Positions 45,737 through 58,319 of a stretch of 64,000 bases of DNA are shown one piece after another (position 1 is the stretch's first letter; each line of letters begins with the position of its first letter). The notes beneath the pieces were generated by a model. That model searched no databases. It saw only the letters and a list, made by a program, of their open reading frames with translations, and was not told where the DNA came from. The DNA comes from Cladopsammia gracilis (Eukaryota; Cnidaria; Anthozoa; Scleractinia; Dendrophylliidae). The translations under genes were made by a program, and so were the position numbers. The stretch spans positions 2,138,501 through 2,202,500 of the forward strand of contig JAJGOT010000033.1 in the NCBI GenBank assembly GCA_022457155.1. Reading direction: 5' to 3'.

Positions 45737-48700
45737 ATGAGCAAAGAGGTGAGCTTTGATCTTGAAATCTTGATTTTTTTTGTTGTTGAAGTATGGACGA
45801 AGCTAAAGGAGGGAAATTTCCTGCTGTGTTTGCTTAAAATAGCACGGAGAAGTGTCATCGGACGTGTTCACAGGTGTGGAGAGGAGCACTTTCCGGATGA
45901 AAATTATGTTGTTGATGAAATTATTTTTCAGAATGGCAGAATGCCAGGGAAGCTGCTCATCAAAAATCTACTTTTAATGCCGAATCACTGCGGCATAGTT
46001 CATCTATATCTTAAATCTCAAATGGGAAACTAAAATGAATCTCTAAGAAGTTGATATTTTCAAGTAATTTTTGCACACGTTGACTTTTAAAACACAGTGA
46101 AGCTATTAAAATACAGATTCGAGACAACAAAGTAGATTTGTGGAGGAAATAGCGCGGTATCTCAAGCTCCGAGGTCAACAGAAATGCTCCAATTATTTCA
46201 AGAATTTTTCTCCTCGCACAGTCCAACTGTTGTCATATTTAATTTATTTCCTTGTAGAATACAGTTGAGGATAAAGCTTCAGTGTTGACGCGGATCAATG
46301 CTTTGTTGGATTCTGCTCTGGATCCTAGTAAGTATAAAAGTTCCATTGCTGATTTCAGGCCGTTTTAATTCATTTAAGCTGCCGAATAATCGGAAAGCTG
46401 TTGCGTGTCTTGTTTTGCAGACTCGGCTGGGAAAAGCTTGTTTTCCCCGCAGCCCGTGTCACAGCCGGCTTGCAATTCTTTCTTATACGGCTATCCAGGA
46501 TTCCAGCCAACTCCACCAGACTCGAGATCACCGAGTCCCATGCACATGGATGAAAGGGCTGGCGAACTTTTTCTGGTAAATGAACGTATCTAAAGTAGAA
46601 TCGCAATGGTTTTTAATGGGAACTATTTTCAGTTTGACCCCAAACAATTAATATTCTGGTTGCGTTTAGATGACCTCCCGTCATGGGCCGTCTAGTTTCT
46701 TGTGCAAAGATAAGCTTAAAATCAGCTTATTTTGTCTCACTTAACATGTCTGTATTCTTAAAGGCATTCTACTGTCTTCAGAACTGCGCAAACAAGCACA
46801 GACAAAAAACAATTTATAACTTTCACTTAAGTATTAAGCTTAATGTGAAGCCTGTCCATTGAAATATTATAGGGTTATGCCTTTTTTACTTGCGTTATTA
46901 AAAGGTGGCCGTTATTCAAATTAGATTCGGTCAAACAATTAGTTACGTAATGATTTACAGGCAGTCATGATAGACATGTCTTACAAAAGGAATTTATTTG
47001 AGATTGGTATAACCTGCTTTTGAATAAGGATCTGTTTGATTTCCATTTCATGGGTAAGATACTTGGCAATTTTAAATTTTGTGATACCAGTGAAAATAGT
47101 TCTTGATAAGGTAATTTATGCTGCTGTGAAACAGAATGACGTTGTTGCTCTATTTTGGAAGGTATGACTCTCAAATTTGGTAATTGGGCTCATATTGCCC
47201 CCAGCATTTTCCATCACTCACTCTTCATCAGTTGACGCTACAATAATAGTTTAAACAAATGCCTAGTCATGGTTGAACAAGTTAGGTCATTGTCATGATG
47301 AAACAGTTACCATAGCAACAGTATAACCTGTTACCAGGTAACCATAGTAACAGTGTGACCTTTAAAAGACACCCTTAATTTTAGCTTTAGGTGCTTATAA
47401 CTAAAAATGAGCTGTCTCCCTCATTTTTTTTATTATCAAATAATTGTAGATAATTGTAAATAATTTTAAGATACAACTTTTTGGGAAGGGTTCAGAGCCA
47501 CATTAACGTTTCGAAAATTTAAGGTGGCTCTGAACCCCTTCCCAAACATTTTATAAAATTTTCAAAAAGTTGTGTCTTTACATGCCAATTATAATTCAAT
47601 AAGAAAAAGTGAGGGTCATTGAGCTCGTTTTTTAGTTATAAGCACTTAAAAATTAAGGGTGAATTTACCAAGTTTTACTGTTACTATGATAACTTTTTTT
47701 AGTCTGACAATGACCATAACTTGTTCAACAATAACTGGGCATTTGTTTGATATCATACACCAAATGCAAATATGGCTGCCCAACAATTTTGTTTGGACAG
47801 GTTCTCAAGAAAAGAAAAGCAATTGGATAATGATAAAGATCAGGTCAAAATAAGTCATTGTGTGCATTTTCAAGGCCATATTCTTATTTTAGGAGAAGTT
47901 AAAGGCAATCAAATTTTGGGAAAAACATGAAAGCGAGGTTAGTGAGGATAGAATGTCTTTTCTCATACAAATGCTTAAAATTTCAGTGAGCTATAACTTT
48001 GTAACCGTTAAACCAAAAACACTCAAACTTTGCAAGACAATACACTTAGCAGCACTTGTTTATGTGATATCATTAGTTTCTCTGAAAACTTGGCCAAACA
48101 AAAAACTGCCTGACGGCCATATTCGCATTCGGTGTATTATTGTAGCACTAAACTGATAAAGAGTGGTAGTGTTGATCCATCAAAATATAAGTACTGGAAA
48201 TTACTAGAAACTGTTATTAGCCACTTCTTGGTGCTATTTTCAGCAGTAGGTGTCGATTGATTTTTGCTGAGAGACCAACATCGAAACTTCAATGTACCAT
48301 GACTTGGTCTATTGTTGGTTAATTATCTTCGGTAGAATCCTCCTATTTCTGGGAACCAAATTCCCACTGGAATGATGAACAAAGATGATGATGATCATGG
48401 ATTACAATGGGTGAATTGTAAATAAATTATGTGGCAATGTTAATCAATCAGGTATTCTTGATTTCAGGGCAATATTCTGGCTGGTGGTGCTCATTTTGGA
48501 ATGCATACCCCTCCTGACAGCCTCCCCTCTTCTCCTATTGGTCCATTCTCCCCTTTTGGAGCATTCCCGTTTTCCCCAGTTTCTCCAGTGGACTCTGAAT
48601 CAAGTATAAGTCCCATGAGACCTTCTTACCGTGCTGCCTCCATGTTCCCCCGTTGCCAGTCAAGGCAGCTTGGCCTTCCACCTACAACTCTGCCGCCAAC

Positions 48701-51700
48701 TGAGATGTCGTCTGTTGGCAGCTTGTTCACTGATCCCCGCTGGACTGGTGTTAATCAATTGTTTGGGATGTGGAATGATCCCATGGGATTAGAGTACATG
48801 CAGCAGCAAGGTCTTGCACAGTTGTTGTCAGGTAACTACATGTAATATTCATACCATTACTACAGGGCTAAAAATTAACTCCAGTGCTTGGTGGCCAGTC
48901 GGGCCAGTTTCCTTGAATTCTTAGTGGCCCACCCCAAAATAAAGTAGCCGTCAACTTCATCTAAGCAAAAACATGTGCAACTTTGAAATTAACTATCCCA
49001 AACAAAACTCTGAGTAAGGCTGAGCGTTTTTCATATCGCATGATCGCACTTCCTAATTTGTACAGTAAAAATCCCATTTGTTAACAGCAGGGTTTCAACC
49101 TTAAAAGTCTCCATGGTGTCCCAAAGCCCAGGTTAAACAAGAACTAGAGTGGACATAAGTTGGAATTCTCCCTCTCCGTTAAGCTAAGGCTCTAAAGGCC
49201 TGTTTACACATGCGATTTTCGTTGCGCTGTCCAATGTAACTTTTCTTGCAAGTGTAAACTAGTGGCGATTTCCTGTGTGATTTGGGTGCGACATTTGCTT
49301 TGATTAGCTGTTATATCCCAAAAAATTCCGCCAAATTGCATCAAGTTTTACACGTGTTTGAAACCTCTGTGACATCGTGCGACAAATCCTGTCCAAATCG
49401 CACTGAAATTGCCACCCGTTTACACGTGCGATTTGAAGATGCAACTTGCGCATGACAAAAAATGCAGCGACAAGTGTGACAAAAATTGCACAGAAAATCA
49501 CCTGTGTAAACAGGCCTTAATGTGTTCTCAGCAATTCTTGTGCATTCTTGAAGAGTTAAAATCTTCAATTTTTAAGGGTCAGTAGGAAATCAAACTCTCG
49601 CCATGCTCTCTCACTGAATCTCCAGTGTACTCGTAGAGTTTGAACTCTATTCTCAAGACACTTCCATTCCTGTTTGGCATGGGCTTAAAAATAAGGCTCA
49701 GCCTGGTGAATTCAAGCCTATAACCATGTTGGCCCAGTTAATGGGACAACTTTTGTCTGCATGTTTCTAAATATTTTATATTTTTGTGATAAAATTATAA
49801 CTGAGGTTAACTTAGCCAGGCTTAATGCATCTTTCTATAATTGTTCATGCCCAGGTGCAGACTACAACAAAGGCAATATGAAGAAGTGGTCAGGACAACT
49901 TCCCCGCCGTAACTACAAGAACCCAAGCTACTCCACCAAAGTGTTTCTGGGAGGTGTGCCATGGGATATCACAGAAGGTAAAAATGTTATAACAACTTTT
50001 ACACCTGTAAGAAAGATGTCAATAATTTTATTTTTAACCACTGTACAAAAATATGGTTTGCAACTGCAGTAGTGGCAGTGTAGTGTTAGGAATACAGTGT
50101 ATGATGTTTGGTTATGATACAGGATGCTTGTTAATACAGACAACTTGTACTTTTTCATGTCCATCATGAGCCAAGTTAAAGGGGTTGTGTTATGGGTTGA
50201 GACAACCATGGCAACAAAAGGAACAATTTCAGGCTGAGGAAGATTTTTTTTGCAGTATAGTGTTAAACAGAAACAAGAGTAGCTATTAATATAGGATATG
50301 TGGATCATGTACAGCTGTACTGTGAAATTCAGGTTAGACTCTTCCACATCTCCCTAGAAAGAGGGTTTTGTTGGGAGTAGCAGAGTGGGGATTGGGACCA
50401 AATGCCCAGGTTGTGGCAAGCCCAAAGGGATATGTTATCTGTAATAAATGTTGTCATGTTAAACCTGTAGCGTCTCTGGTGATGTCATTCAAACCATTTG
50501 GTTCAGTCAAGGTGGAGTGGCCAGGAAAAGCTGATGGCAGGCATCTGCACCACCCTCCTAAAGGTACACATCATTATCAACCTAATACTAGCAGTAATCG
50601 GAGATAATGGAGACGCATTCAAAGGAATTTCCAGCGGAAATAAGCCCTGAAAAAAGCAATAGGGGCACCCATTTGGAAGACTGGACACCAAAAAATTTGT
50701 AAATTTTACTGCAAGCATGGCACAGGTCACCCAACATGAAATTATAATTGTGTTCTTCGAACGCAATTAGCTGGTGTTTTAATATAATTTATAATAAATA
50801 TTAGTTTAACTTTTGGACACTGCACAATATTATTATTAAATTAATTCATTTCAAATCCTGCTTGACTTTCTAGTCTGCATGCTTGTGTACTACTGTTAGT
50901 ACCCAATTGTGTACCAGTACCAGGAATATTCTGGAACAATGCATTGTCTTAAATGTACAGATTGTTATAAAGGGTTTGTTCCAATACAATAAACCAGCAA
51001 GCACAATTAAAGCAGCTTAGGAAGAGATATGGCAATACACTGGTTGTAGTGTAAAGAGAATTCTGACTAGGCCTTGTAAACGTACTTAATGTGTTGATTT
51101 GTATTTCAGGGTATGTTTACTTGATCTTTGATTCTGAGAAGTCTGTCAAGGCCTTGTTAGCATCCTGTACTCATGATTTCTGTAACGGTGGAGACTGGTA
51201 CTTCAAGATTTCCAGCAGAAGAATGAGGTGCAAAGAGGTTAGAAATTTAAGACAATAAAAATTGTTGTACTTGTTAATTCAAACTTTTCAAAACAACACT
51301 TGCAAAATAGTTTTAGCTTCAAAGATTCCCATGGCCAGACGATACAGGATCTTTTATAAGACATAATCATTGAATGTCCAGCTTATCTAGCAGATATACA
51401 TTGTACGGTGTTATAATGAACACCAAAAAAACCACTGTGCATAGTATATGCCCTATAATGACCATGATCATGCAGGCTATTAGAAAATGACATGGTAACT
51501 TAATTTTTAAGATACCCATACGAAACGAGCAAATCTGTTTTGGCAAAAATAGACTAAGTGCAGATGAAAAATATACTATGCAACTCATAAAATATCTGTG
51601 CGTATTATCTGTTAAGCCATTGAATAAGGTGTGTGGATTTACTTGTAGGTGCAGGTGATCCCATGGGTCTTGTCCGATACCAACTATGTTCGTGGGCTGC

Positions 51701-54396
51701 ATCAGAGACTGGATACCAGTTGGACTGTGTTTGTTGGTGGATTGCATGGCATGCTTAATGCAGGTATGACCAGTTTACTCTAAATAACTGCATTTCTTGT
51801 TATGACATAGCAGGCAAAATTGCTGATTGGCTGAGACACTAGAGGGCATTTTTTCTAATTATCATGAGGGCACTATTGATAATCAAGAGGGCATAATTAC
51901 TTGATCCTGATTGGTCGAGCATAAAAATTTCTCACTCGTCATTGGTTGAGCGCGTCATTCTCGTTGCATTCAGTTGGCTTGGTGGAATTTTGAAGAAAAT
52001 TTACAAACAGATCACTCACATGTTACGCCGGATATTTTTCTATAAAAAGGGAAGCAAATCGGATGATACATATAAAGAAAGAAATTTTACAGGTGAATTA
52101 CAGCATTTTATGCCAAACAGAAAGCGATTATTTGTCTTACAACTTGGATTAACCAGGTGCCTGCAGACCAGTTTGCAACATTGAAGACCTCTGAAAAATT
52201 CTCATTCATGGTGGTGAAAGGTTTTAAAATTCCATCACTTCATTGAATATATGTGGATTTCTGCAGACCCAATGAAGTATAAATCTTCTTACAGTCTTCA
52301 AGGTCTTAAACGACAGTCTTGTTGAATGTCCCAGAGGCAAAATGCTGGGCACCACACTTGGAGCAAGATCTTTTTATGCAGCTGCTCCTAAACATTGCAA
52401 TAGCCTGCTAACCCAAAACGTGATACTACATAATGCTTGATCTTTGTAAAAATAATTTAAAACTCACTTGTTTCAGGCAGAAATTACTTTTTACACACTT
52501 TAAGTGTTTTAAAAGTTATAGATTATTATTATTTATAATATTAAGTAGCTGTTTGTTGTTTTAACATTTTCAGAGGGCCTTGCCTACATTATGAATGAGT
52601 TATTTGGTGGAGTTGTCTATGCTGGTATCGACACAGATAAACATCGCTATCCTATAGGTAAGCTGATTATGCCATACAAGAACAGTTAAGATTTGAAGTG
52701 GGCTTAATGCAACTATCAGGCTATAGGTAGGCAGGGTTTTCACTATTTTTCAGTGCAGAAAGTAAAAATGATTTCTTGAGAGGTAAATAGCATCTTCAAT
52801 TGAACATCCCTTAACTGATATTACTGATGTTCCATGAAGTCATGACAGTAAATTTTATTGTTACTTAAGCGATAGGCTCAAAACCCTGGCAAAAGAACAA
52901 AGGCACTGTTACTCAGCATTTGTTGGCCATGTATTGTGGAGTTGCCTAATATTGTGGTACTCTCCTGCAGTTTCACTTGTTATCCTGGGGGGGGTACTGC
53001 CTATAATGAGCTATACGGGTATGCTCTGCCCAAAAGGGGTACCTTTTTTTAGGCTGGAGGTATAGAAAAGGGTAGGGAATTCATGAGCTGAAGTATAGAA
53101 AAGAGAGGGGAAACTGCCATATAGATAGCAATACTTGGCTTACTTGCCTGGTGCCAGGTGCCAAGTCCCCATGCTCACTTGATTCAGTTTTCAATCTAAC
53201 TATGCAACTCATTTGAATGTCTCAGGTTCTGGCCGCATTACATTCAATAACCAGAAGAGTTTTCTGGAAGCTGTGAGATCGGGTTTCATAGAAATTGAGA
53301 CCCCAAAATTTGTTAAGAAGGTAATTAGTAACCCAAGGTCAACATTTAACAGACAAATTTATGGAGATTAACTTAATAATAATTTAATCTTTTTTATTTG
53401 TGAACTACTGTTTATTGAACTTTGAATTGATGTCTTTTTTGACAAAAGACTGCTTGTTTTTGTCTCGGAAACAGTTTTTTAATCAGTTTGTTTTCTAAAC
53501 CTTTAAAAATAATAATGTTAACATTGTTCCTATTGACATATTTTTAAAGGGGCACTGTCCCACTAAAATAGCAAAATTTCGCTGAGCTTCCATTTCCACG
53601 TTATATCGCCAAATACCACCAAATATACAACTTAGTTGGATAAAAAGATTCTATAGAGCAAAACAAAAGCAGTAGTTTGGAGATAAAGTGCAGGATTGCA
53701 AGGATTGAAGTGGATTACAGTTCATGAAAGACACATTTCAGCCGGGACAGTGTCCCTTTAACCATTCCTATAAGCAGGTAAAGCAGACAATTATGCAAAA
53801 AAGGTCCTAAAGATGTTTGCATTATTCCAGTGTTGTTAAACAAGGATAATTTGTTGTGTTAAAACAGGTCCAAGTTGACCCGTATTTAGAGGACTCCATG
53901 TGTGACATTTGCCGTACCACCTCCGGCCCTTTCTTCTGCCGCGAGGAATCCTGTTTCAAGTACTACTGTCACTCATGTTGGCTGTGGCATCACTCAATTG
54001 AGGGATATCGTCAGCACAGGTGAAAACTAAAAGCTAATTAAACTATTTTGTTTGCAGACAATCAGGAGACACATAACTATTCTGGCCACACAATTGAAAA
54101 AACACAGATTTTGGAGATGATGACTGTCATATATTAAACAATTTATACAGTTTAAAAGTTGTGTAATGCAGCTCAGCATTTTCCCCTAACTTATTAAATA
54201 CTCAGAAAAATAAAATCTCACTTGTAAAGATATGCATGCAGTCATATAATACAACTTTTTGCTGAATGACCTCTATCTTCAGATATTTGATAATTGAAAA
54301 CATTTTATTGTCTTGAGTGCAAGTTGCTTGTTATGCATTTTCTTCTGTTTTAATTTCAGACCACTTACTCGCACAAGCAAGAGTGGCAATAATTAG
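45737..54396 (+). CDS. CPEB1: Cytoplasmic polyadenylation element-binding protein 1 (12 exons)
   Basis: Exons 45737-45748, 46258-46327, 46421-46575, 48468-48831, 49855-49977, 50471-50563, 51110-51237, 51649-51763, 52574-52657, 53226-53320, 53868-54019 and 54360-54396 total 1428 nt and 475 residues. Seen: a short N-terminal helix ([11 protein letters not shown]), a Pro/Ser-rich disordered region to about residue 200, RRM1 (about 229-315; RNP2 [13 protein letters not shown]1 [10 protein letters not shown]), RRM2 (about 341-413; RNP2 [13 protein letters not shown]1 [10 protein letters not shown]), and a ZZ-type zinc finger with cysteines 425, 428, 437, 442, 447 and 450 and histidines 455 and 463. 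Known role: binds the UUUUAU element in mRNA 3' UTRs, represses translation and then promotes cytoplasmic polyadenylation in oocytes and neurons. PPDSRSPSP (exon 3) is a possible kinase-regulated site, by inference. Exon 1 codes just four residues. The last exon gives RTSKSGNN. Confidence 0.96.
47240..47770. mobile_element. Long foldback element, arms about 230 bp
   Basis: CAAATGCCTAGTCATGGTTG, GTTACCATAGTAACAGT and CACCCTTAATTTTAGCTTTA on the left pair in order with CACTTAAAAATTAAGGGTG, ACTGTTACTATGATAAC and CAACAATAACTGGGCATTTG on the right. The core has GGGTTCAGAGCCAC and its inverse. The inner arms (47370-47661) pair best. CPEB1 intron 3. Confidence 0.8.
49196..49517. mobile_element. 322-bp MITE with TAA duplication
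   Basis: Ends AGGCCTGTTTACACATGCGA and inverse, flanked by TAA (49193-49195, 49518-49520). Internal repeats of GCGATTT and TGCGACA give further pairing. PIF/Harbinger-like by duplication size. In CPEB1 intron 4. Confidence 0.8.
50588..50768 (+). repeat. Three-copy dispersed repeat, copy C
   Basis: A more diverged copy in CPEB1 intron 6, starting only 25 bp after the exon 6 donor. Shares CTAGCAGTAATCGGAGATAA and CCATTTGGAAGACTGG with the others. Confidence 0.8.
52317..52490 (+). mobile_element. LINE 3' remnant, CR1/Jockey-type C-terminus
   Basis: The plus strand reads [18 protein letters not shown], a few residues, a stop, then [13 protein letters not shown]. The pattern (ARSF-x-AAP-x-x-W-N-S-L ... 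F-K-x-x-L-K-T-x-L-F) is that of the tail of CR1/Jockey-like reverse transcriptases. CPEB1 intron 8. Confidence 0.65.
53548..53757. mobile_element. 210-bp MITE, AGGGACACTGTCCC family, TTAA-flanked
   Basis: Ends AGGGGCACTGTCCC and GGGACAGTGTCCCT, with TTAA on both sides. The body GTTATATCGCCAAATACCAC is shared with 60412-60555 and, inverted, 40890-40925. A TTAA duplication suits piggyBac-like mobilisation, though the other copies end in CCCTTTAG, so TA is possible. In CPEB1 intron 10. Confidence 0.72.
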
Positions 54397-56220
54397 TGAA
54401 GCGGCAAGTTGCAGTAAACAGGAACAGGCATCGCATTGGTGACCAAGGCAAATATGTTGTGGGTTGTGCTATTGTTTGGTATTTTGCTGTTCAGTTGCAC
54501 AAAAGCATTTGGTATTTTGTAGTGCTGTTTAATGTTCCTCTTTGAATTTAAAATTTTCAAGAGAGTTCAAATTTTTCATTGGACTTGATCATCCTTGAAT
54601 CTATGTTACCAGATTGTTATTAATTATTAGTTTTCGTGATCATAAACTAGTTTTTCTAAACAAGTATATATGATGACCTGGTTGTTGCGATGTTACTGAG
54701 CCCCAAATGTATCGCTTTTTTTAGTTGATCAGTACATTTTTTTGGAATTCACAAATCTTTACAGATCTAACATTACATTGTTTTAGATGGTGATCAATCC
54801 TTTTTTACTAGTTCCAATAGAGTGAACTTACGAGCAAAAGCAAACAAAGGAGTAATAAGGAATACTGTTTAATATTCCTTGGGTAAAGGAATATCACTTC
54901 AATGCTAAAAACATTTTCCTTAATTTAAAAACAATAAATATGTAATTGTTATAAATTTCGTTATCATCTTTCAATTCACAGCAGCCAGTTCAATAACTCA
55001 CAATGAGTTTATTTACAAATCGAATGGTTTCCTTTCTGCAAAAATTGTTTGTTAAGTTTTGTTTGCATTCTGTATCTGATTGTAGTTTTAGCATACTTGT
55101 GCACACATTGTATCAAGTGTTTATTTTGTTTTTCACAGTTTAATAATTGCAGGTCAGGTTTCGTTTTTTGAATTATTTTACTTTCTATTTAGTTTTCTTA
55201 GATCGTGTACGGGTTTTTGATTGTTATAATGTTTATAATGCAGTCCCAATCTTTGAGTACTGTGTCACTTTCTGAAATTTAAAATTTGTTCAAGTCTTTT
55301 GTGCTCCTGAAGGGCTGGGCCTGGTACGATTAGGGGCAAACTCTTTTAACTTTGATTATTTTCTGTTTCTCCAACAGTAGAAGTCTTTTAAACATCAGTT
55401 TTTGTGTCATGTGTACAATATTAATAACTCTTTGCCTCCCAGATTTCCATGGAATATATTTTTTTTTTCAAATCAGGTTTTTAACGTCTAAACAATTTTG
55501 GAGTAATAAATTCATGAAACCATTATTACCGCTTAACAGTTTATTTGAGGGGTCAAACTTAACATAAAAGTTGTAGCTTAACATTAATGGCTAAGGATTG
55601 AATCCAGGAGGCAAAGGATTAGGAACTTGTACATCAAATTCATAATATATTTCTAGCTATTTCTCGTTTGCTTTTTTATGAAACTACGGTCTAATTTATC
55701 GAGCTCCATAATTTGCACTATTTCTGTATATATTGTTCTTGAGTGTTTTCTAATTTTTCAATTTTTCAAATGCAATGAATACTTTTCTCAGTCCTGAGAT
55801 AGCTTCTTTTAACTATAATTGTACAAAAAAAAAACGATGAAAAACAAAACAAAAGCTGTTTTTAGCTATGGCAACCAAAAACGTGAAAAATGTTCATTCG
55901 TGTCGACAATGAATAACACTCCAATGTAACAGTTTGTTCCAGTAAAAGTAAGTTATATTGGTTGCACTTCATTATTGTTGCGTATACAGAGTGATAATAA
56001 TTATCGTTTTTAACCTATAAAAGAAACAAAAAAATACATATTTAGGAAGTGTGCAACATATTTATTTTTGTAGTTAATATAATATAAAATTAGGTAAGAT
56101 TTTATTGTTGGCAAGATGAGTCAATGCTAGCTATTTATAATGCTCACTTCGGTAATTTTTGTAAAGAATTTTTGTAAGTTATTGTTTGGCATGTTAACGT
56201 TTTGTTAATAGAAACTTAAC
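54397..56220 (+). other. Probable CPEB1 3' UTR and downstream flank, AT-rich
   Basis: Nothing coding is seen. The stretch is T-rich with several AATAAA-like signals (for example near 54933) and U-rich TTTTTAT-type runs that would suit a long, autoregulated 3' UTR. The transcript end cannot be fixed from sequence alone. Confidence 0.4.
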
Positions 56221-56229
56221 GTGCTTTTA

Positions 56230-57100
56230 TCAAGACCTACGCGGTCACTACACATGCCTGTTAAGCAATATGGCGTACTGAAGTCAACTAGTGTTACGCT
56301 CATGGCAAGTTATATTACTTTGACTGTAAAAATGTCAAGTTGGTTTTGTCAGAATAAAGTGACAGCCTTGTTATATTTTAATTTTTGTCGCCATGTTGAG
56401 TACCTTTCGTATCTCACTGAGAGCAGAATGGTATTAAAACAAACATTCTGCCTGTTAAACTACCCCCCGGGCCCGGGGAGGGATCGAGGTAATGATGCTC
56501 CGCCGCAAGGTCCAAACCCTTAACCTTTTATATACCGCCGTTTTTGACAGTAAAGGTAACCCTTTGATATACCTAGTTCACTTACATCCCTGATACATGA
56601 CAAAGGAAAAACAATAACAGCGTTTTTGGTCAACATTTGAGCACGTTAACTCGCTTTATACTTCAGTCTAAACATTAAAATACTTTAATAGACGAATAAA
56701 CTGTTACGTGCGACCTTAATGGCAGTTTTTCTATACTTCAACTCGTGATAATGGCTCCACCCTTAAAAAAGTACCCCTTTTGGCTGGAGCACCCCCATGT
56801 AGCCCATTATTGGGAGTCCCCCCCCCCCCCCCCCCCCCCCCCCTGTAAGCTGCATTAAAGAGAACCTCCATTGTTATAACAAATTGTTGGAAATAAAGTC
56901 TAAATTTAGAATTTTTTAAAAACGGGTGCAAATATAATTTTAGTGTACAAAAAAATAGGAATATCGCCTATTTTCGCTTTTAAATTTCCCGCGCGCCGCC
57001 ATTTTGTATATTTATGACGTGTTACGGTACGTCTAATTGTTGTAAACATGAAAAGAACTTCGATTCTTAACAATAGCGGCAACCGTAACACGACCCTTCA
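56230..57100. other. Spacer with two GGTACTCC/GTCCAAACCC-type repeat pieces
   Basis: 56461-56580 (ATGCTCCGCCGCAAGGTCCAAACCC) resembles 59640-59690; 56745-56843 is a related piece in the other direction ending in C26. Similar G-rich starts occur at 22390 and 52986. No gene. Confidence 0.5.
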
Positions 57101-57105
57101 GACAT

Positions 57106-57310
57106 ATGGAAACCGATCGTTGCGATCGCAGAGATAGAAATTTTTCTATCTCAGCGATCGCAATCGCAACGATCGTATCGCTGTGATGACTGTGATCGTT
57201 GCGATTATATGGAAACCAGGCTATAGAAAACTTTCTATCTCTGCGATCGCAACGTTTTGATTTCCATATCATCAACGACCGCTGCGATCGTTGCGATTAT
57301 ATCGAAACCA
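57106..57310. mobile_element. GCGATCGC-rich MITE
   Basis: Several GCGATCGC and CGATCG palindromes lie within 200 bp. ATATGGAAACCGATCGTTGC pairs with a right arm ending GCAACGTTTTGATTTCCATAT; a further half repeats ATCGTTGCGATTATAT and ends AAACCAGGCTTTA. Likely a MITE or a nested pair. Confidence 0.6.
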
Positions 57311-57465
57311 GGCTTTAATTTCAATCTGAGCATCAACCCTTTCCAAAGCGCACGTGACTTTAAATCTCATTAGTTGAAAAAAGAGTGTACTTCAGGCATT
57401 TCTCTTCTCATCATTTTGTGGTAATTTGTAACTTGTGCTGAATGTTGTCAAAAAGTGATGGAAGT

Positions 57466-57611
57466 AATTAGTGATTTACTTCATCTGTGAAACACTATCT
57501 AACATATTAGTGTGTGATAGTCCAAACTAAACAAAAGAAAACAAAGGAATTATAGTCTAAAAGTGCGTACTATTCTACTAACTATTTCACAGATGAAGTA
57601 AAATCACTCTA
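57466..57611. mobile_element. 146-bp foldback MITE
   Basis: AGTGATTTACTTCATCTGTG pairs with CACAGATGAAGTAAAATCACT. The interior is AT-rich. Confidence 0.7.
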
Positions 57612-58319
57612 AAAAAGTTGAAAATCAACTTGGATAAAACTGACCAATTAAAAAGGAGGACTTAGCTTGACAGTCCATGGATAATCAAGTAGCTCACTGT
57701 GCTACTCTCCGTCCGTACCATTTGTGAAGACGAGAATTCAAACGACAAACTTAACAACGTCAAATGATCAAATTATAGGTTCTGTGGAGAACGTTAACAC
57801 ACGACGACGGTTAATTTTCCTTTCTCCATTTGAATTGGAATGCCATCCCTTCAAATTCAGCTCCTGGACAATCCAGTCACATTAGACAAACTAAACAAAT
57901 TGAAGCAACTGCAAAGTAGTTTAAGGGTGCGTTCTATTGGGAAATCCGGATCGGATTTTGAAATACGGATTTCAAAATCTAAATCTGGATTTTGTTTCGT
58001 GCCCTTCTCGCTGCCGTCGGCGTCGGCCCGGAGTACGGGTAAAATAGGTACGGTTACCAGAAATACTAGCCCGGCTAGGATAAAATACGTAGTGTAAACG
58101 GTTACCGAGCCGAGCCAGCTAGTTTTTTTTTTCCTGACAAGCCGATCTCTCGTTAGTTTATTTGATTGAGACTGAAAGCAAAAAGCGAAAATCGCCACAA
58201 AAGTCTCGCGTTCATTTTTTTCTTTTTTTTGGAAAGAAATAGATGTCCAACGTTTTCTTCTACCATCCATCGATCGACAGGAAAATTACAAGCGAGAACT
58301 GCTTTTCCACTTCGGCCTA

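Noticed and set aside
57106..57310. Horizontal transfer from a cyanobacterium because of GCGATCGC
   Set aside because: Surrounding sequence is AT-rich with animal MITE features and no bacterial gene.
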